Positions 24,259 through 33,195 of a stretch of DNA of 64,000 nucleotides are shown here, in pieces. Location of the stretch: assembly GCF_038592985.1 (NCBI RefSeq), contig NZ_CP151951.1, forward strand, positions 3,091,001 to 3,155,000. Reading direction: 5' to 3'. The notes under the pieces were generated by a model. That model saw nothing but the letters and a program-made list of their open reading frames with translations, ran no database searches and was not told the origin of the DNA. A program made the translations under genes and the position numbers. Source of the DNA: Paenibacillus sp. FSL R10-2782. Lineage in GTDB: Bacteria; Bacillota; Bacilli; Paenibacillales; Paenibacillaceae. The stretch's first letter is position 1. The number at the start of each line of letters is the position of its first letter.

Positions 24259-24288
24259 ATTATGGGTGAACCCATTTGACATGTCAAA
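24259..24288 (-). promoter_or_regulatory. Promoter with twin palindromes for the ABC/aminotransferase operon
   Basis: On the minus strand a perfect -35 TTGACA (24287-24282) and a -10 CATAAT (24264-24259) are 17 bases apart. A 14-bp perfect palindrome TTTGACATGTCAAA (24275-24288) covers the -35, and TGGGTGAACCCA (24263-24274) fills the spacer and touches the -10. Two abutting dyads in a strong promoter imply repression by a dimeric regulator. The remaining 24289-24479 leads to the divergent lysR gene and includes TATAAT (24399-24404), a likely -10 for it. Confidence 0.7.
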
Positions 24289-24479
24289 CAGAATTAAATA
24301 CCATAATTTAAAAAATTAAAGATAAAAGTAAGCATAGGGATTTTCCAGCCTGTGAACACATGGAGTTCATCGGGATTGGGATTTTGATTAAAATATTGTA
24401 TAATCAATCTATGATGTAATAGGTAAATCTTATAAGCCGACAACCATTATAAAAGTGTATAAAAGGGGTCTAAAACTCG

Positions 24480-25397
24480 ATGGAATTCAGACAGCTTCAA
24501 TACACCCTGCAAATTGCAGCGGAAAAAAACTTCTCACGCGCAGCGGAAAAATTGCACATTGCCCAACCTTCCCTGAGTCAGCAATTGTCCAAACTGGAAA
24601 AAGAGCTTGGGGTGCTGTTATTTCAACGCAATACAAGTACGGTGGAATTAACGCATGCAGGAGCAAGCTTTGTGGAACAAGCGAAAAAGATCGTCGACGC
24701 CGTCGAGCAACTCCGACAGGAAATGGACGATATTTCTCAGTTGCGCAAAGGGAAGGTCGTCGTCGGCAGCATGCCTATCACGGGTTCCCATTTGCTGCCG
24801 CATGTGCTGCCTGTGTTTAAGAAGGCGCACCCGGACATTGAAATTGTTTTGGTTGAGGATTCATCCATGAATCTGGAGAAAAAAACAGCCAGCGGCGATA
24901 CAGATCTCAGCCTGCTTTCTCTCCCATTAGTAGAACCGACACTTTCCTATGTGCCTATCGGTGAAGAATGGATTGATCTCGCTGTTCCCCCGGGTCACCC
25001 GCTGACTCTGCGCAAAAACGGCGACCAGCCGCAACCTGTGCATATGGAAGAGCTGAAAGACGAACCTTTTGTCGTCCTGAAAAAAGGACAGGGCTTCCGC
25101 AAGCTGACGATGGACTTGTGCCATCAAGCGGGCTTTGAGCCGAAGGTGGTATTTGAAAGCACCAATATGGAAACCCTCCAATCGCTTGTAGCGACAGGGA
25201 TGGGGGTGACACTCGTGCCTCGTTTTATCGCCCGGGCTGCCAGTAGCGAATTTGTTCCGGCATTGCTGCCACTGGCTGAACCGACGCCAAGCCGCACGCT
25301 GGCTATCGCATATCGGAATGGACGTTATTTATCCAAAGCCGCCGAGGCCTTTATTGAAACCTTCCGCGAAACGGTCAAACAGCTTTCCGAAAAGTAG
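24480..25397 (+). CDS. LysR-family transcriptional regulator
   Basis: A 305-residue regulator. The HTH is at residues 1-60 (MEFRQLQYTLQIAAEKNFSR, AAEKLHIAQPSLSQQLSKLE), followed by a linker helix and a periplasmic-binding-type effector domain (VVVGSMPITGSHLLPHVLP onward). It resembles CynR/CysL/GltC-like members. It is divergent from the ABC operon, the usual arrangement for a LysR regulator and its target, but the palindromes at that promoter are not a classic T-N11-A box. An AAAGGGG ribosome site precedes it. Confidence 0.92.
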   Translation: MEFRQLQYTLQIAAEKNFSRAAEKLHIAQPSLSQQLSKLEKELGVLLFQRNTSTVELTHAGASFVEQAKKIVDAVEQLRQEMDDISQLRKGKVVVGSMPITGSHLLPHVLPVFKKAHPDIEIVLVEDSSMNLEKKTASGDTDLSLLSLPLVEPTLSYVPIGEEWIDLAVPPGHPLTLRKNGDQPQPVHMEELKDEPFVVLKKGQGFRKLTMDLCHQAGFEPKVVFESTNMETLQSLVATGMGVTLVPRFIARAASSEFVPALLPLAEPTPSRTLAIAYRNGRYLSKAAEAFIETFRETVKQLSEK

Positions 25398-25410
25398 TCT
25401 CACGTAAAAA

Positions 25411-25457
25411 GACCGTCTTCCTCCCCAGCCAAAGCCAGAGAAGAAGACGTTTCCTTT
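25411..25457. terminator. Terminator between lysR and mtnU-like gene
   Basis: CGTCTTC (25414-25420) pairs with GAAGACG (25443-25449), followed by TTTCCTTTCT on the plus strand and preceded by an A run. It separates two converging genes. Confidence 0.55.
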
Positions 25458-25476
25458 CTGATTAAAGGTTGCCAAA

Positions 25477-26295
25477 TTACAGATCATACAGCGATGTACG
25501 ACGGTCCTCGAACACCGGTATGCGCCCACGCACGTCCTGCACCAAGGCTGACTCAATTGTTCCTGTGATGATATCCTCCTGCTCTCCGCCCTCGGCAATG
25601 ATTTCTCCCCACGGATCAATAATGAGAGAATGCCCGAAGAAATCCGTATCTCCGCTGCGACCTACCCGGTTACAGGCGATGACGTACATTTGATTTTCAA
25701 TGGCCCTTGCAGTCAGCAACGTACGCCAGTGATGAAGACGGGGATGTGGCCATTCCGCAGGTACGATAAGCAGATTTGCGCCAGACAGGGCCAAACTGCG
25801 GGCTAGTTCGGGAAAACGGATGTCGTAGCAGATCGACGCACCCGCCTGAATCCCTCCATCCAGCGTGAATAAAACCTTTTCCTCGCCAGGCTGCAAATAT
25901 TTTTCTTCGTCCATAAGCCGGAACAAATGAATCTTGGAATACGAAGCAACCTCTGCACCGGATCGGTCAAAAACGAGCATCGTATTGTACACATGACCGT
26001 CGCTTTTCTTCTCCGCGATAGATCCAGCTACCACGTTCACCTGATGAGTAGAAGCGAATGCCGATATCCATTCGCGGGTTTCCGCTCCTTCCTGATCCGC
26101 CAGCTCATGAATGCGGTCCAGCGCATACCCCGTGTTCCACATTTCCGGCAGTACAATTAGGTCCGGCTTTAATTCGACTGTCACCGCTTGTTCCATTAAC
26201 GTACGAATATGACTGCGGTTTTCCGGGGGATTCCCCAGCTCAATATGAGTTTGTATGAGTGCAACACTAAACGGCTGAGCTTCATGATACGTCAA
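25477..26295 (-). CDS. mtnU: Carbon-nitrogen hydrolase, probable omega-amidase of methionine salvage (MtnU-like)
   Basis: A 272-residue nitrilase-superfamily enzyme. The catalytic triad is visible: Glu in VLPEMWNTGY, Lys in YSKIHLF and Cys in ASICYDIRFPE. Bacillus MtnU (YkrU) is of this type and is encoded next to the aminotransferase MtnE. MtnE uses glutamine to form methionine, giving 2-oxoglutaramate, which an omega-amidase converts to 2-oxoglutarate and ammonia. Here the gene is divergent from an MtnE-like gene and only 7 kb from mtnWXB, supporting that role. The intergenic gap of 173 bases holds no recognisable S-box. Confidence 0.82.
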   Translation of the reverse strand: MTYHEAQPFSVALIQTHIELGNPPENRSHIRTLMEQAVTVELKPDLIVLPEMWNTGYALDRIHELADQEGAETREWISAFASTHQVNVVAGSIAEKKSDGHVYNTMLVFDRSGAEVASYSKIHLFRLMDEEKYLQPGEEKVLFTLDGGIQAGASICYDIRFPELARSLALSGANLLIVPAEWPHPRLHHWRTLLTARAIENQMYVIACNRVGRSGDTDFFGHSLIIDPWGEIIAEGGEQEDIITGTIESALVQDVRGRIPVFEDRRTSLYDL

Positions 26296-26468
26296 AATCG
26301 TTCATCCTCCTTGTGAACCGGAGCTTCCGGTGATCGCTTGTCCGGCATTTTCTCCCATCATAGCCCGATCAGGCTCGGCCACGCAACCGCATAAGACCAA
26401 TCCCCTCTATACAACTTGGTTAAATCGTGATAAATTAATCCTCAAACTATTCCAAAAGGTCGTGTGAA

Positions 26469-27653
26469 ATGATGAGTAAGTTTTCCATCCCCTCCGCTGA
26501 TGTGATGAAACAGTTGCCCACTCAATTTTTTGCCACACTCGTACAAAATGTAAACCGTGAAATTGCGGCAGGGCATGATGTCATTAATCTCGGGCAAGGG
26601 AACCCGGATACACCTACGCCACCTCATATTGTAAAAGCCTTGCAAGAATCAGCGGCTAACCCGCTGTATCATAAATATTCACCTTTTCGCGGTTACGGCT
26701 TTCTCAAGGAAGCCATCGCCCAGCGCTATCAGGAGGATTACGGTGTGACGCTCGACCCGGAAACCGAGGTCGCCATCCTGTTTGGCGGAAAAACAGGCTT
26801 GGTGCAGTTGCCGCAAGTCTTACTCAATCCCGGCGATGTGTGTCTCGTGCCTGATCCCGGCTATCCGGATTACTGGTCCGGGGTAGCCCTGGCTAAAGCG
26901 GAAATGTCCTTTCTCCCATTAAAGGAAGAGAACCGTTTTCTGCCCGATTATGAGGCTATTTCCGAGGAAGACCGCCGCCGGGCCAAGCTGATGTTCCTCA
27001 ATTATCCGAATAATCCGACCTCGGTCACTGCACCTCTTTCCTTCTATGAGGAAACGGTTGAATTTGCGAAGCGTAACGGCATTGTGGTTGCCAGCGATTT
27101 TGCCTATGGTGCTATCGGCTTCGACGGCGAACGTCCGGTGAGCTTCCTTCAGGCCGAAGGTGCCAGGGACGTAGGGATTGAGTTTTATACCCTGTCCAAA
27201 ACGTACAACATGGCGGGCTGGCGCGTCGGTTTCGCGCTTGGTAATGCTGAAATCATCTCGATGATTAATCTGCTACAGGATCATATTTATGTAAGCCTGT
27301 TTGGTGGCATTCAGGCAGCGGCGGCGACCGCTCTCACGTCCTCGCAGGACTGCGTGGGCGAGCTGGTTGCACGCTATGAATCGCGCCGCAACGCTTTTTA
27401 TGATGCGCTTGGGCAAATTGGCTGGAAGGCGACGCGTCCAAGCGGCTCCTTTTTTAGCTGGTTGCCCGTGCCGCAGGGCTATACCTCAGCTTCCTTTGCC
27501 GATCTGCTGCTGCGGGAAGCCAAGGTGGCTGTCGCTCCAGGGATCGGCTTCGGTAACGGCGGCGAAGGATATGTGCGGGCCGGGCTGCTAAGCTCGGAAG
27601 CTCGACTGACCGAGGCGGCTGAACGAATTGGCAAGCTGAACCTGTTTGGTTAA
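26469..27653 (+). CDS. mtnE: PLP-dependent aminotransferase, MtnE-like
   Basis: A 394-residue fold-type I aminotransferase. PLP site: LNYPNNPTSV, SDFAYGAIGFDG and the Schiff-base Lys in YTLSKTYNMAGWRVG. The length and N-terminus (MSKFSIPSADVMKQLPTQFF) resemble Bacillus MtnE (YkrV), which transaminates 2-oxo-4-methylthiobutanoate to methionine using glutamine, the last step of salvage. It starts at ATG 26469 or ATG 26472. The divergent omega-amidase supports the assignment. It could also act on other keto acids. Confidence 0.85.
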   Translation: MMSKFSIPSADVMKQLPTQFFATLVQNVNREIAAGHDVINLGQGNPDTPTPPHIVKALQESAANPLYHKYSPFRGYGFLKEAIAQRYQEDYGVTLDPETEVAILFGGKTGLVQLPQVLLNPGDVCLVPDPGYPDYWSGVALAKAEMSFLPLKEENRFLPDYEAISEEDRRRAKLMFLNYPNNPTSVTAPLSFYEETVEFAKRNGIVVASDFAYGAIGFDGERPVSFLQAEGARDVGIEFYTLSKTYNMAGWRVGFALGNAEIISMINLLQDHIYVSLFGGIQAAAATALTSSQDCVGELVARYESRRNAFYDALGQIGWKATRPSGSFFSWLPVPQGYTSASFADLLLREAKVAVAPGIGFGNGGEGYVRAGLLSSEARLTEAAERIGKLNLFG

Positions 27654-27678
27654 GCCGTATTTTCCAGCTACAACTTCT

Positions 27679-27708
27679 TTGCCAAACCTGGCCTTTTCGT
27701 GGTATTCT
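27679..27708 (+). promoter_or_regulatory. Promoter of the proBAC-mtnWXB operon
   Basis: TTGCCA (27679-27684) and TATTCT (27703-27708), 18 bases apart, lie just upstream of the T-box leader. Transcription would start near 27715. Confidence 0.55.
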
Positions 27709-27720
27709 GTATCCAATATC

Positions 27721-27957
27721 ATTAAGCGCGTTGAAGGGACTATTAAGAGAGACCCGTCCTGTTCAGAGAGTAAATTCCGATAGGCTGAAAGAATTTACCT
27801 GGATTCTCTCCCAACTCCTATCCCCGAGCGCCCTGCACAGTCAGGCGGTTCCTGCCGTTAACAGGTTTCAAGTGGGATGATCATGAATCATCAATGAAGG
27901 TGGTACCGCGGAAGCACAAACTTTCGTCCTTTGCATACAAAGGATGGAAGTTTTTTT
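27721..27957 (+). promoter_or_regulatory. T-box leader (proline) in front of proB
   Basis: The T-box sequence AAGGTGGTACCGCG is at 27897-27910, followed by a terminator hairpin (CGTCCTTTG / CAAAGGATGG, then TTTTTTT at 27951-27957). In stem I, GAGAGA and TCTCTC flank an internal loop whose 3' side contains CCT followed by A (27817-27820), the expected position of a proline specifier codon. Uncharged tRNA-Pro would stabilise the antiterminator and switch on the operon. The discriminator-pairing TGGT in the T-box fits an ACCA acceptor end. Confidence 0.9.
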
Positions 27958-27995
27958 GTTTATTAAAAAGAGTACAAATTAAGGAAGTGGACGTC

Positions 27996-29096
27996 TTGTC
28001 AACACGAATCGTCATTAAAATCGGGAGCAGCTCCTTAACAGGAGTCGAAGGGGGCTTGAATCGGGAATCCATTGCTTATTTTACACGCGAAATCGCTGGA
28101 CTTCGTTCGAAAGGCCATGAAGTGTTGCTGGTCACATCAGGTGCAGTCGCCGCCGGGTTTCGTGAGATCGGGTACCCGTTTCGCCCCAAGCTGCTGCATG
28201 AGAAACAAGCGGCGGCAGCCGTAGGTCAGGCGCTGCTTATGCAAGCCTATCAACAGGCTTTTAGGGATTATGGCTTGGTGAGCGCGCAGATCCTGCTGAC
28301 ACGCAGTGACTTTTTGAGCCGCAAACGGATGAACAATGCTGGAATGACCGTAGAAGAACTGCTGCGCCAGCAGGTCATTCCGATTTTTAACGAAAATGAT
28401 ACTGTATCGATTGACGAATTGAAATTCGGTGATAACGATATGCTGTCTGCGCTGGTCGCCAATCTGGTCAAGGCACAGCATTTGATCATTATCACAGATA
28501 CCGATGGCGTATATACGGCAGACCCGCGCAAGCATCCGAACGCCGTACGTTTTGAACGCATCGACGAGATTACCGAGGAGCTTTATGCATTTGCTGGAGG
28601 TTCCGGGTCAGCCGTAGGGACTGGCGGCATGCGATCCAAGATCGAAGCAGCCAAAGTCGCCACGCGCGGTGGTGTACCTGTGTTTGTGGGACGCGCCAAC
28701 GCAGACGGGGATCTGGATGCCGCCGTGGAGGGGCACGGGCCGGGGACTTATTTTGACACCCACCTCTCTTCCCTGCCGATGAAAAAACAATGGCTTGGCT
28801 TCATGTCGACGCCGCTCGGCACGGTGCATGTAGACCAGGGGGCCGAGGAAGCACTGGTGAATGGCGGTCATAGCCTGCTTCCCGTTGGCGTACGGCGCGT
28901 GGAAGGCAGCTTTCATGCCGGAGATGTTGTTGAGGTGCTGGGGCCGGAAAATAAGGTATTGGGGCGCGGCATTGTCAATTATGACGATGGACAGCTGCGA
29001 AGCGTACAAGGATTGCCAAGCGGCGAGGTTGTGGGCAAGATCGGCCCTATTCACCGGCTTGAAGTGATTCACAGGGATGAATGGATTACATTATAA
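27996..29096 (+). CDS. proB: Glutamate 5-kinase
   Basis: First step of proline synthesis: ATP-dependent phosphorylation of glutamate. A TTG start at 27996 is chosen, with AAGGAAGTGG 7 bases upstream and just beyond the T-box terminator; the frame's earlier ATG is inside the leader. 366 residues: an amino-acid kinase domain (VIKIGSSSLT, GAVAAGFREIG, FNENDTVSIDELKFGDND) and a C-terminal PUA domain from about residue 280. Proline feedback inhibition is known for the family. It is followed at 18 bases by proA. Confidence 0.96.
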   Translation: MSTRIVIKIGSSSLTGVEGGLNRESIAYFTREIAGLRSKGHEVLLVTSGAVAAGFREIGYPFRPKLLHEKQAAAAVGQALLMQAYQQAFRDYGLVSAQILLTRSDFLSRKRMNNAGMTVEELLRQQVIPIFNENDTVSIDELKFGDNDMLSALVANLVKAQHLIIITDTDGVYTADPRKHPNAVRFERIDEITEELYAFAGGSGSAVGTGGMRSKIEAAKVATRGGVPVFVGRANADGDLDAAVEGHGPGTYFDTHLSSLPMKKQWLGFMSTPLGTVHVDQGAEEALVNGGHSLLPVGVRRVEGSFHAGDVVEVLGPENKVLGRGIVNYDDGQLRSVQGLPSGEVVGKIGPIHRLEVIHRDEWITL

Positions 29097-29114
29097 ATGC
29101 GGGGAGGCCGTAAC

Positions 29115-30407
29115 ATGAGTGAATTAACGACAAACACAGCCACAACAGATGAAAGCCAGTTCAGTGAGGTACGGACCAAAGCGACTCTGGCGAAAAAAAG
29201 CGCCGGGGCCATGAACCGACTGACGACAGCACAAAAAAATGAAGCATTGCTCGTTATGGCTGAGGCACTGGTGAGCCATACGGGAGAGCTGATTGCAGCG
29301 AACAAAAACGACTTGGAGCGTGGACGGGAACTGGGAACGTCGGAATCGCTGCTTGATCGCCTCAAGCTGACCGAGGAGCGTATCGGGGCCATCGCCGAAG
29401 GCTTGCGCCAAATTGTGGAGCTACCTGATCCGGTCGGTGACACGCTGGAGCATATCGAACGTCCAAACGGTTTGCGGATTGAGAAAATACGTGTACCGTT
29501 GGGTGTCATCGGCATCATCTATGAAGCGCGTCCTAATGTGACGGTAGATGCTGCGGGCCTGTGTCTGAAAACAGGAAATCCGGTTGTGCTTCGTGGTGGC
29601 TCGGCTGCCCTGTTTTCCAACCGCAAAATCATTGAAGTTCTCCAACAGGCGTTGGACACCACTGCCGTACCGCGCGATGCGCTTCAGCTCATTGAAGATT
29701 CAGACCGTGCCTCTGTCAATGAAATGCTCACGCTGAACGGTTTGCTGGATGTGATCATTCCACGCGGCGGGCGCTCGCTTATTCAAAATGTTGTTCAGAA
29801 TTCCACTGTCCCTGTCATTGAAACTGGTGCTGGTGTGTGCCACACCTATTTGGACGCTACGGCCGATACACAAATGGCTGAGGCCATTACGCTGAACGCC
29901 AAGGTGCAAAGACCGTCCGTATGTAACTCCATGGAAACCCTGCTCGTTCACTCGGATTATGCACAGGCACATCTGACGAGTTTGGCAGAACGCTTCCGTG
30001 AGGCCGGGGTCGAGCTGCGCGGCTGCGCACGGACACGGAAACTGGCTCCCTGGGCTGTTCCAGCCACGGAAGAGGATTATGGCACCGAATATAATGATTA
30101 CATTATGAACGTCAAGGTCGTAGACCATTTGGACGAAGTCCTGGAGCATATTGCCCGGTACGGTACGATGCACTCGGAGTGTATTGTGACCGCAGATGAA
30201 GCACATGCCGAACGTTTTCTGCAAGAAGTGGACGCGGCAGCCGTATATCACAATGCCTCCACCCGCTTCACGGATGGCTTTGAGTTTGGATTTGGTGCCG
30301 AGATTGGGATCAGTACGCAAAAATTACATGCCCGTGGTCCGATGGGACTGCCTGCGCTAACTTCAACCAAGTATCGCGTGTACGGCACTGGACAAATCAG
30401 GGAATAA
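29115..30407 (+). CDS. proA: Gamma-glutamyl phosphate reductase
   Basis: NADPH-dependent reduction of gamma-glutamyl phosphate to glutamate semialdehyde, the second step of proline synthesis. ATG 29115 has GGGGAGG upstream. 430 residues with an aldehyde-dehydrogenase-like fold. The catalytic Cys is in RPSVCNSMETLL, and the family motifs VIIPRGGRSLI and STRFTDGFEFGFGAEIGIST are intact. It is the second gene of the T-box operon. Confidence 0.97.
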   Translation: MSELTTNTATTDESQFSEVRTKATLAKKSAGAMNRLTTAQKNEALLVMAEALVSHTGELIAANKNDLERGRELGTSESLLDRLKLTEERIGAIAEGLRQIVELPDPVGDTLEHIERPNGLRIEKIRVPLGVIGIIYEARPNVTVDAAGLCLKTGNPVVLRGGSAALFSNRKIIEVLQQALDTTAVPRDALQLIEDSDRASVNEMLTLNGLLDVIIPRGGRSLIQNVVQNSTVPVIETGAGVCHTYLDATADTQMAEAITLNAKVQRPSVCNSMETLLVHSDYAQAHLTSLAERFREAGVELRGCARTRKLAPWAVPATEEDYGTEYNDYIMNVKVVDHLDEVLEHIARYGTMHSECIVTADEAHAERFLQEVDAAAVYHNASTRFTDGFEFGFGAEIGISTQKLHARGPMGLPALTSTKYRVYGTGQIRE

Positions 30408-30446
30408 TATCATTTATCAATCCGTATCCTTGGAGGTTATGAAACC

Positions 30447-31313
30447 ATGTGTGAATCACAAACAAAGGCTTTAATTCAAGAGCAAATTACGTTTTTCGGA
30501 GCAGGTTCGATGGCAGAGGCTATTATTCGCGGGATGATGGCCCGTTCCGTTGTCAAACGTGGTGGTATTACCGTCATCAACCGTAGCAATCAGGCTCGCC
30601 TGGAGGAACTTCAACAACAATATGGGGTGTTGTTCCAAACCGAGGATGCCGCCAAAACCGAGCTGCTGCGCCGTTCTCCGGTGATTGTGCTTGCCATGAA
30701 GCCCAAAGATGCTGCACAAGCCCTTGGACAGCTCGGCCCGCTCCTGTCAGATGGGCAGCTGATCATCTCGGTGATCGCCGGACTGTCCATTCGTACGATG
30801 CAGACGTTACTTGGCCGCAAGCAGCCCATCGCCCGGACGATGCCAAACACATCCAGCTCGATTGGGTTGGGAGCCACAGGCATCAGCTTTTCCAAGGAGA
30901 TTAGCGAAGACCAGCGTAAAAACGTGCTTACGATATTCGAATCTGTGGGTACGGTGACGGTTATAGAAGAAGAGAAAATGGATGTTTTGACCGGGATTTC
31001 CGGAAGCGGCCCTGCCTATGTCTACTACTTGATGGAAGCCATGATTGCTGGAGGAATCCGCGGTGGCTTGACTCCTGAGCAAGCGCACGAATTGACGGTA
31101 CAAACCGCGCTTGGAGCGGCACGCATGGTACAACAAACCGGGGAGGAGCCTTCTGCCCTGCGCCACAAGATCATGTCACCCAACGGCTCGACGGTAGCCG
31201 CGTTGGAAACGCTGGACAAAGGCGATTTCTACGAAACGGTCATTGCAGCGGTACAGCGTTGCGCTGAACGATCCCGTGAGATGGGAGCTGTACTGAAGGA
31301 GGGAATTGAATGA
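30447..31313 (+). CDS. proC: Pyrroline-5-carboxylate reductase
   Basis: Final step of proline synthesis: NAD(P)H reduction of pyrroline-5-carboxylate. 288 residues. The Rossmann motif is ITFFGAGSMAEAIIRG and the C-terminal signature GSGPAYVYYLMEAMI is intact. GGAGG lies 11 bases before ATG 30447; an ATG at 30440 is out of frame. The stop overlaps the mtnW start (ATGA at 31310), directly coupling proline and methionine-salvage genes. Confidence 0.96.
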   Translation: MCESQTKALIQEQITFFGAGSMAEAIIRGMMARSVVKRGGITVINRSNQARLEELQQQYGVLFQTEDAAKTELLRRSPVIVLAMKPKDAAQALGQLGPLLSDGQLIISVIAGLSIRTMQTLLGRKQPIARTMPNTSSSIGLGATGISFSKEISEDQRKNVLTIFESVGTVTVIEEEKMDVLTGISGSGPAYVYYLMEAMIAGGIRGGLTPEQAHELTVQTALGAARMVQQTGEEPSALRHKIMSPNGSTVAALETLDKGDFYETVIAAVQRCAERSREMGAVLKEGIE

Positions 31314-32521
31314 GCTATTGCTTAGCGACCTACCGGATATACGATGACAAAGCCGATTTTAACAAAAAGGCCCAATCCATTGCCATCGGCATGACGGTGG
31401 GCAGCTGGACCGAGCTTCCGCAAGCCAAGCGGGACGCGATGCAAAAGCATCTCGGCTCGGTTCAATCCGTGGACGTACACGATGGAGGGCCAGGTGAACG
31501 GTATGCCGACCTGACCATCGCTTACCCGGATGTGAATTTCAGCCGGGACATTCCTGCACTGCTGGTGACGGTCTTCGGCAAAATTTCGATGGACGGCCGT
31601 ATCAAGCTGACGAAGCTGGGCTTCTCGGAAGCATTCCGTTCCGCTTTTCCGGGGCCGAAGTTCGGCATCAGCGGCTTGCGTGAGCAACTCGGCGTGTATG
31701 ACCGCCCACTCCTTATGAGCATTTTCAAGTCGGTGATTGGCCTTAATCTGGACGAGCTGCGCGAGCAGTTTACCCGACAAGCCCTGGGCGGCGTCGATCT
31801 GATCAAGGATGACGAGATTTTGTTTGAAAATGCGCTGACGCCGATTGAAAAACGCGTCGACGCCTGCATCAAAGCCGCCGAAGCGGCTGAGCGTGAAACC
31901 GGCAAAAAGCTGCTGTATGCTGCTAATTTAACCGGACCCACCTCGCAGCTCAAAGAACAAGCCCTCAAGGCCATCGACGCGGGCGCAAATGCCCTGCTGT
32001 TCAACGTGCTGGCCTATGGCTACGATGTGCTGCATGAACTAAGCAGCAATCCCGCTGTCTCGGTGCCGATTGCAGCCCACCCTTCGTTGGCGGGTGCTGC
32101 TTATCCGTCACCGCATTATGGTATTTCGGCATCGGTGCTGCTTGGTCAGCTCATGCGACTGGCAGGAGCCGACCTCGTGCTCTTCCCTTCTCCTTATGGC
32201 TCGGTTACGATGCCGCGTGAGGAAAACATGGCGATCCGAGATGAGCTGATCACCCCTGAGCTGCCGCTAAAGGCCAGCATGCCTGTGCCATCCGCAGGGA
32301 TTCACCCCGGCCTGGTGCCGTTAATTGTGCGTGATTTTGGCACCGATGTTGTCGTTAACGCCGGGGGCGGCATTCACGGCCATCCGCTCGGCACCGAAGC
32401 TGGCGGACGCGCCTTTGTGCAGGCGATTGAAGCTGTGCGTCAGGCTGTGCCGCTGGCGGAATACGCCCGCATGCACCCCGAGCTGCAATCCGCGCTCGAC
32501 ACGTGGGGAGGGGAACGATGA
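31310..32521 (+). CDS. mtnW: 2,3-diketo-5-methylthiopentyl-1-phosphate enolase (RuBisCO-like protein)
   Basis: Methionine salvage enzyme of the RuBisCO superfamily, 403 residues. It lacks carboxylase activity but keeps the Mg-binding region with the carbamylated Lys in GGVDLIKDDEILFEN. It also has GPKFGISGLREQLGVYDRPLL and the phosphate-binding end NAGGGIHGHPLGTEAGG. It sits between proC and mtnX with four-base overlaps on both sides. It acts on the product of MtnB and passes it to MtnX. Confidence 0.95.
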   Translation: MSYCLATYRIYDDKADFNKKAQSIAIGMTVGSWTELPQAKRDAMQKHLGSVQSVDVHDGGPGERYADLTIAYPDVNFSRDIPALLVTVFGKISMDGRIKLTKLGFSEAFRSAFPGPKFGISGLREQLGVYDRPLLMSIFKSVIGLNLDELREQFTRQALGGVDLIKDDEILFENALTPIEKRVDACIKAAEAAERETGKKLLYAANLTGPTSQLKEQALKAIDAGANALLFNVLAYGYDVLHELSSNPAVSVPIAAHPSLAGAAYPSPHYGISASVLLGQLMRLAGADLVLFPSPYGSVTMPREENMAIRDELITPELPLKASMPVPSAGIHPGLVPLIVRDFGTDVVVNAGGGIHGHPLGTEAGGRAFVQAIEAVRQAVPLAEYARMHPELQSALDTWGGER

Positions 32522-33195
32522 GTACAGCGAAGAAGCCCGTCATTTTTTGCGATTTTGACGGGACGATTACGAACAGCGACAATATTGTCGCTATTATGAA
32601 GCATTTTCAGCCTGCGGGCTGTGAGGCCATCATGCATGATATCGTGAACGGACACACGTCTATTCGTGAAGGCGTTGGTGCCATGTTCGCTCTGATGCCC
32701 TCGGCGCAAAAAGATGAAATCATCTCTTATGTACTTGGACAAGCTGGTATACGCGAGGGCTTTGCCCGTTTTTTGGATTATGTACGGGAACAGGATATTG
32801 AATTTTTTGTCACCAGCGGCGGTATTGATTTCTTTATTGATCCTCTGCTGGAGCCTTTCGACATTCCACAGGATCACGTTTACTGCAATGGTGCCCATTT
32901 CTCGGGGAATCATATTGAGATTACGTGGCCGCATGCATGTCAGGAACCGTGTACGAACGACTGCGGTATGTGCAAAACAACCGTGATTCGCCAATATCCT
33001 ACCGAACAGTACGAACGAATTTTGATCGGGGACAGCCTGACGGATTTTGAAGGAGCCAAAATTGCCGACCTCGTGTACTCCCGCTCGCACCTGACTTTAA
33101 AGTGCCAAGAGTTGGGCGTGCCGCATGTGCCCTTTGAAACATTTGACGATATTATCAAGGATTTAAAGCAAAAACAGGAGCAAGGGGTGCTGTAA
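32518..33195 (+). CDS. mtnX: 2-hydroxy-3-keto-5-methylthiopentenyl-1-phosphate phosphatase
   Basis: HAD-superfamily phosphatase, 225 residues. ATG 32518 follows GGGGAGGGG and overlaps the mtnW stop. HAD motifs: I FCDFDGTITNSDN, II FVTSGG and III GDSLTDFEGAK. The Cys-rich insert HACQEPCTNDCGMCK is typical of MtnX and may bind metal. It produces the acireductone consumed by MtnD, whose gene is not in this window. Confidence 0.95.
   Translation: MSTAKKPVIFCDFDGTITNSDNIVAIMKHFQPAGCEAIMHDIVNGHTSIREGVGAMFALMPSAQKDEIISYVLGQAGIREGFARFLDYVREQDIEFFVTSGGIDFFIDPLLEPFDIPQDHVYCNGAHFSGNHIEITWPHACQEPCTNDCGMCKTTVIRQYPTEQYERILIGDSLTDFEGAKIADLVYSRSHLTLKCQELGVPHVPFETFDDIIKDLKQKQEQGVL

Noticed and set aside
26296..26468. 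Possible S-box (SAM riboswitch) between the mtnU-like and mtnE-like genes
   Set aside because: The conserved S-box core and terminator were looked for on both strands and not found.
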